Below are positions 12,123-12,211 of a DNA stretch of 12,211 bases, in pieces (positions within the stretch are counted from its first letter, which is position 1; each line of letters opens with the position of its first letter). Below the pieces are notes generated by a model that searched no databases, was not told the DNA's origin, and saw only the letters and a list, made by a program, of their open reading frames with translations. This DNA comes from Candidatus Methanophagales archaeon (GTDB lineage Archaea > Halobacteriota > Syntropharchaeia > Alkanophagales > Methanospirareceae). Location: contig DAOUUS010000022.1 in the NCBI GenBank assembly GCA_030668065.1, positions 1 through 12,211 on the forward strand, read 5' to 3'. Both the position numbers and the translations under genes were made by a program.

Positions 12123-12211
12123 ATGCAACAAAAAGTGGTTAAAGTTTCCACACGGATGAATAGCTGCCCCCTTTGCAGCGCGAAGCTAGTTAAGAAATAC
12201 AACAAGAATAA
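12123..12211 (+). CDS. Start of a possible zinc-ribbon protein (partial, runs off window)
   Basis: ATG 12123 opens 29 codons to the window end, beginning MQQKVVKVSTRMNSCPLC and going on SAKLVKKYNKN. The CPLC followed by a basic stretch resembles the N-terminal zinc-ribbon half of some IS transposases, where a second CxxC would come about 15-20 residues later. Only one half is visible, so the identity is open. Its place directly after the broken epimerase gene fits an insertion sequence that truncated that gene. Confidence 0.35.
   Translation, partial: MQQKVVKVSTRMNSCPLCSAKLVKKYNKN

Noticed and set aside
1..12211. tRNA, rRNA or riboswitch genes
   Set aside because: I saw no cloverleaf, rRNA-like stretch or recognisable aptamer core in the intergenic regions; a covariance-model search would be needed to exclude small RNAs.

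Overview
The window looks archaeal, most likely a methanogen-related euryarchaeon; an ANME-1 / Methanophagales-type genome is my best guess. The reasons are AT-rich boxes about 25 nt upstream of starts with very short leaders, Shine-Dalgarno sites at internal operon genes, a GSI-alpha glutamine synthetase, NH3-dependent NadE without a glutaminase domain, an FrhB-type F420 oxidoreductase subunit, a DUF123 GIY-YIG-like nuclease, and 36-residue HEAT repeats of a type I associate with methane-oxidising and methanogenic archaea. The lineage is inference from gene content, not a database result.

Left third (1-5260): a minus-strand metabolic run, nadE then glnA then serA (serA cut by the left edge), covers NAD synthesis, ammonia assimilation and serine synthesis. 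nadE shares a compact bidirectional promoter region with a plus-strand pair, a COG2426-like membrane protein and a DUF123 nuclease-like protein. These are followed by an orphan FrhB-like iron-sulfur flavoprotein that ends at a convergent pair of putative terminators (5280-5347).

Middle (5365-9059, all minus): read in transcription order this is an Hcp-like protein (type VI secretion tube family, without any other T6SS gene in view), a small cupin, a long HEAT-repeat / linker / nitrilase-superfamily gene, and an unrecognised 95-residue protein. The HEAT and nitrilase pieces lie in the same reading frame while the linker between them lies in another. One extra T in a T8 run (7200-7207) and one missing base near 6645-6660 appear to have split a single gene of about 765 codons.

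Right third (9060-12211): an accessory stretch. A roughly 340-bp MITE-like element (9348-9687) has perfect 13-bp terminal inverted repeats, two further inverted blocks in register, near-identical 12-bp direct repeats outside, and a truncated GxxExxY gene inside. It lies immediately 3' of a small secreted protein gene. After a 400-bp stretch with only tiny ORFs come wecB (UDP-GlcNAc 2-epimerase), a TIGR04076-like protein, a frameshifted and truncated remnant of an NAD-dependent sugar epimerase, and the first codons of a possible zinc-ribbon gene running off the end. wecB plus the epimerase remnant suggests the edge of a surface-glycan locus that has suffered insertion and decay.
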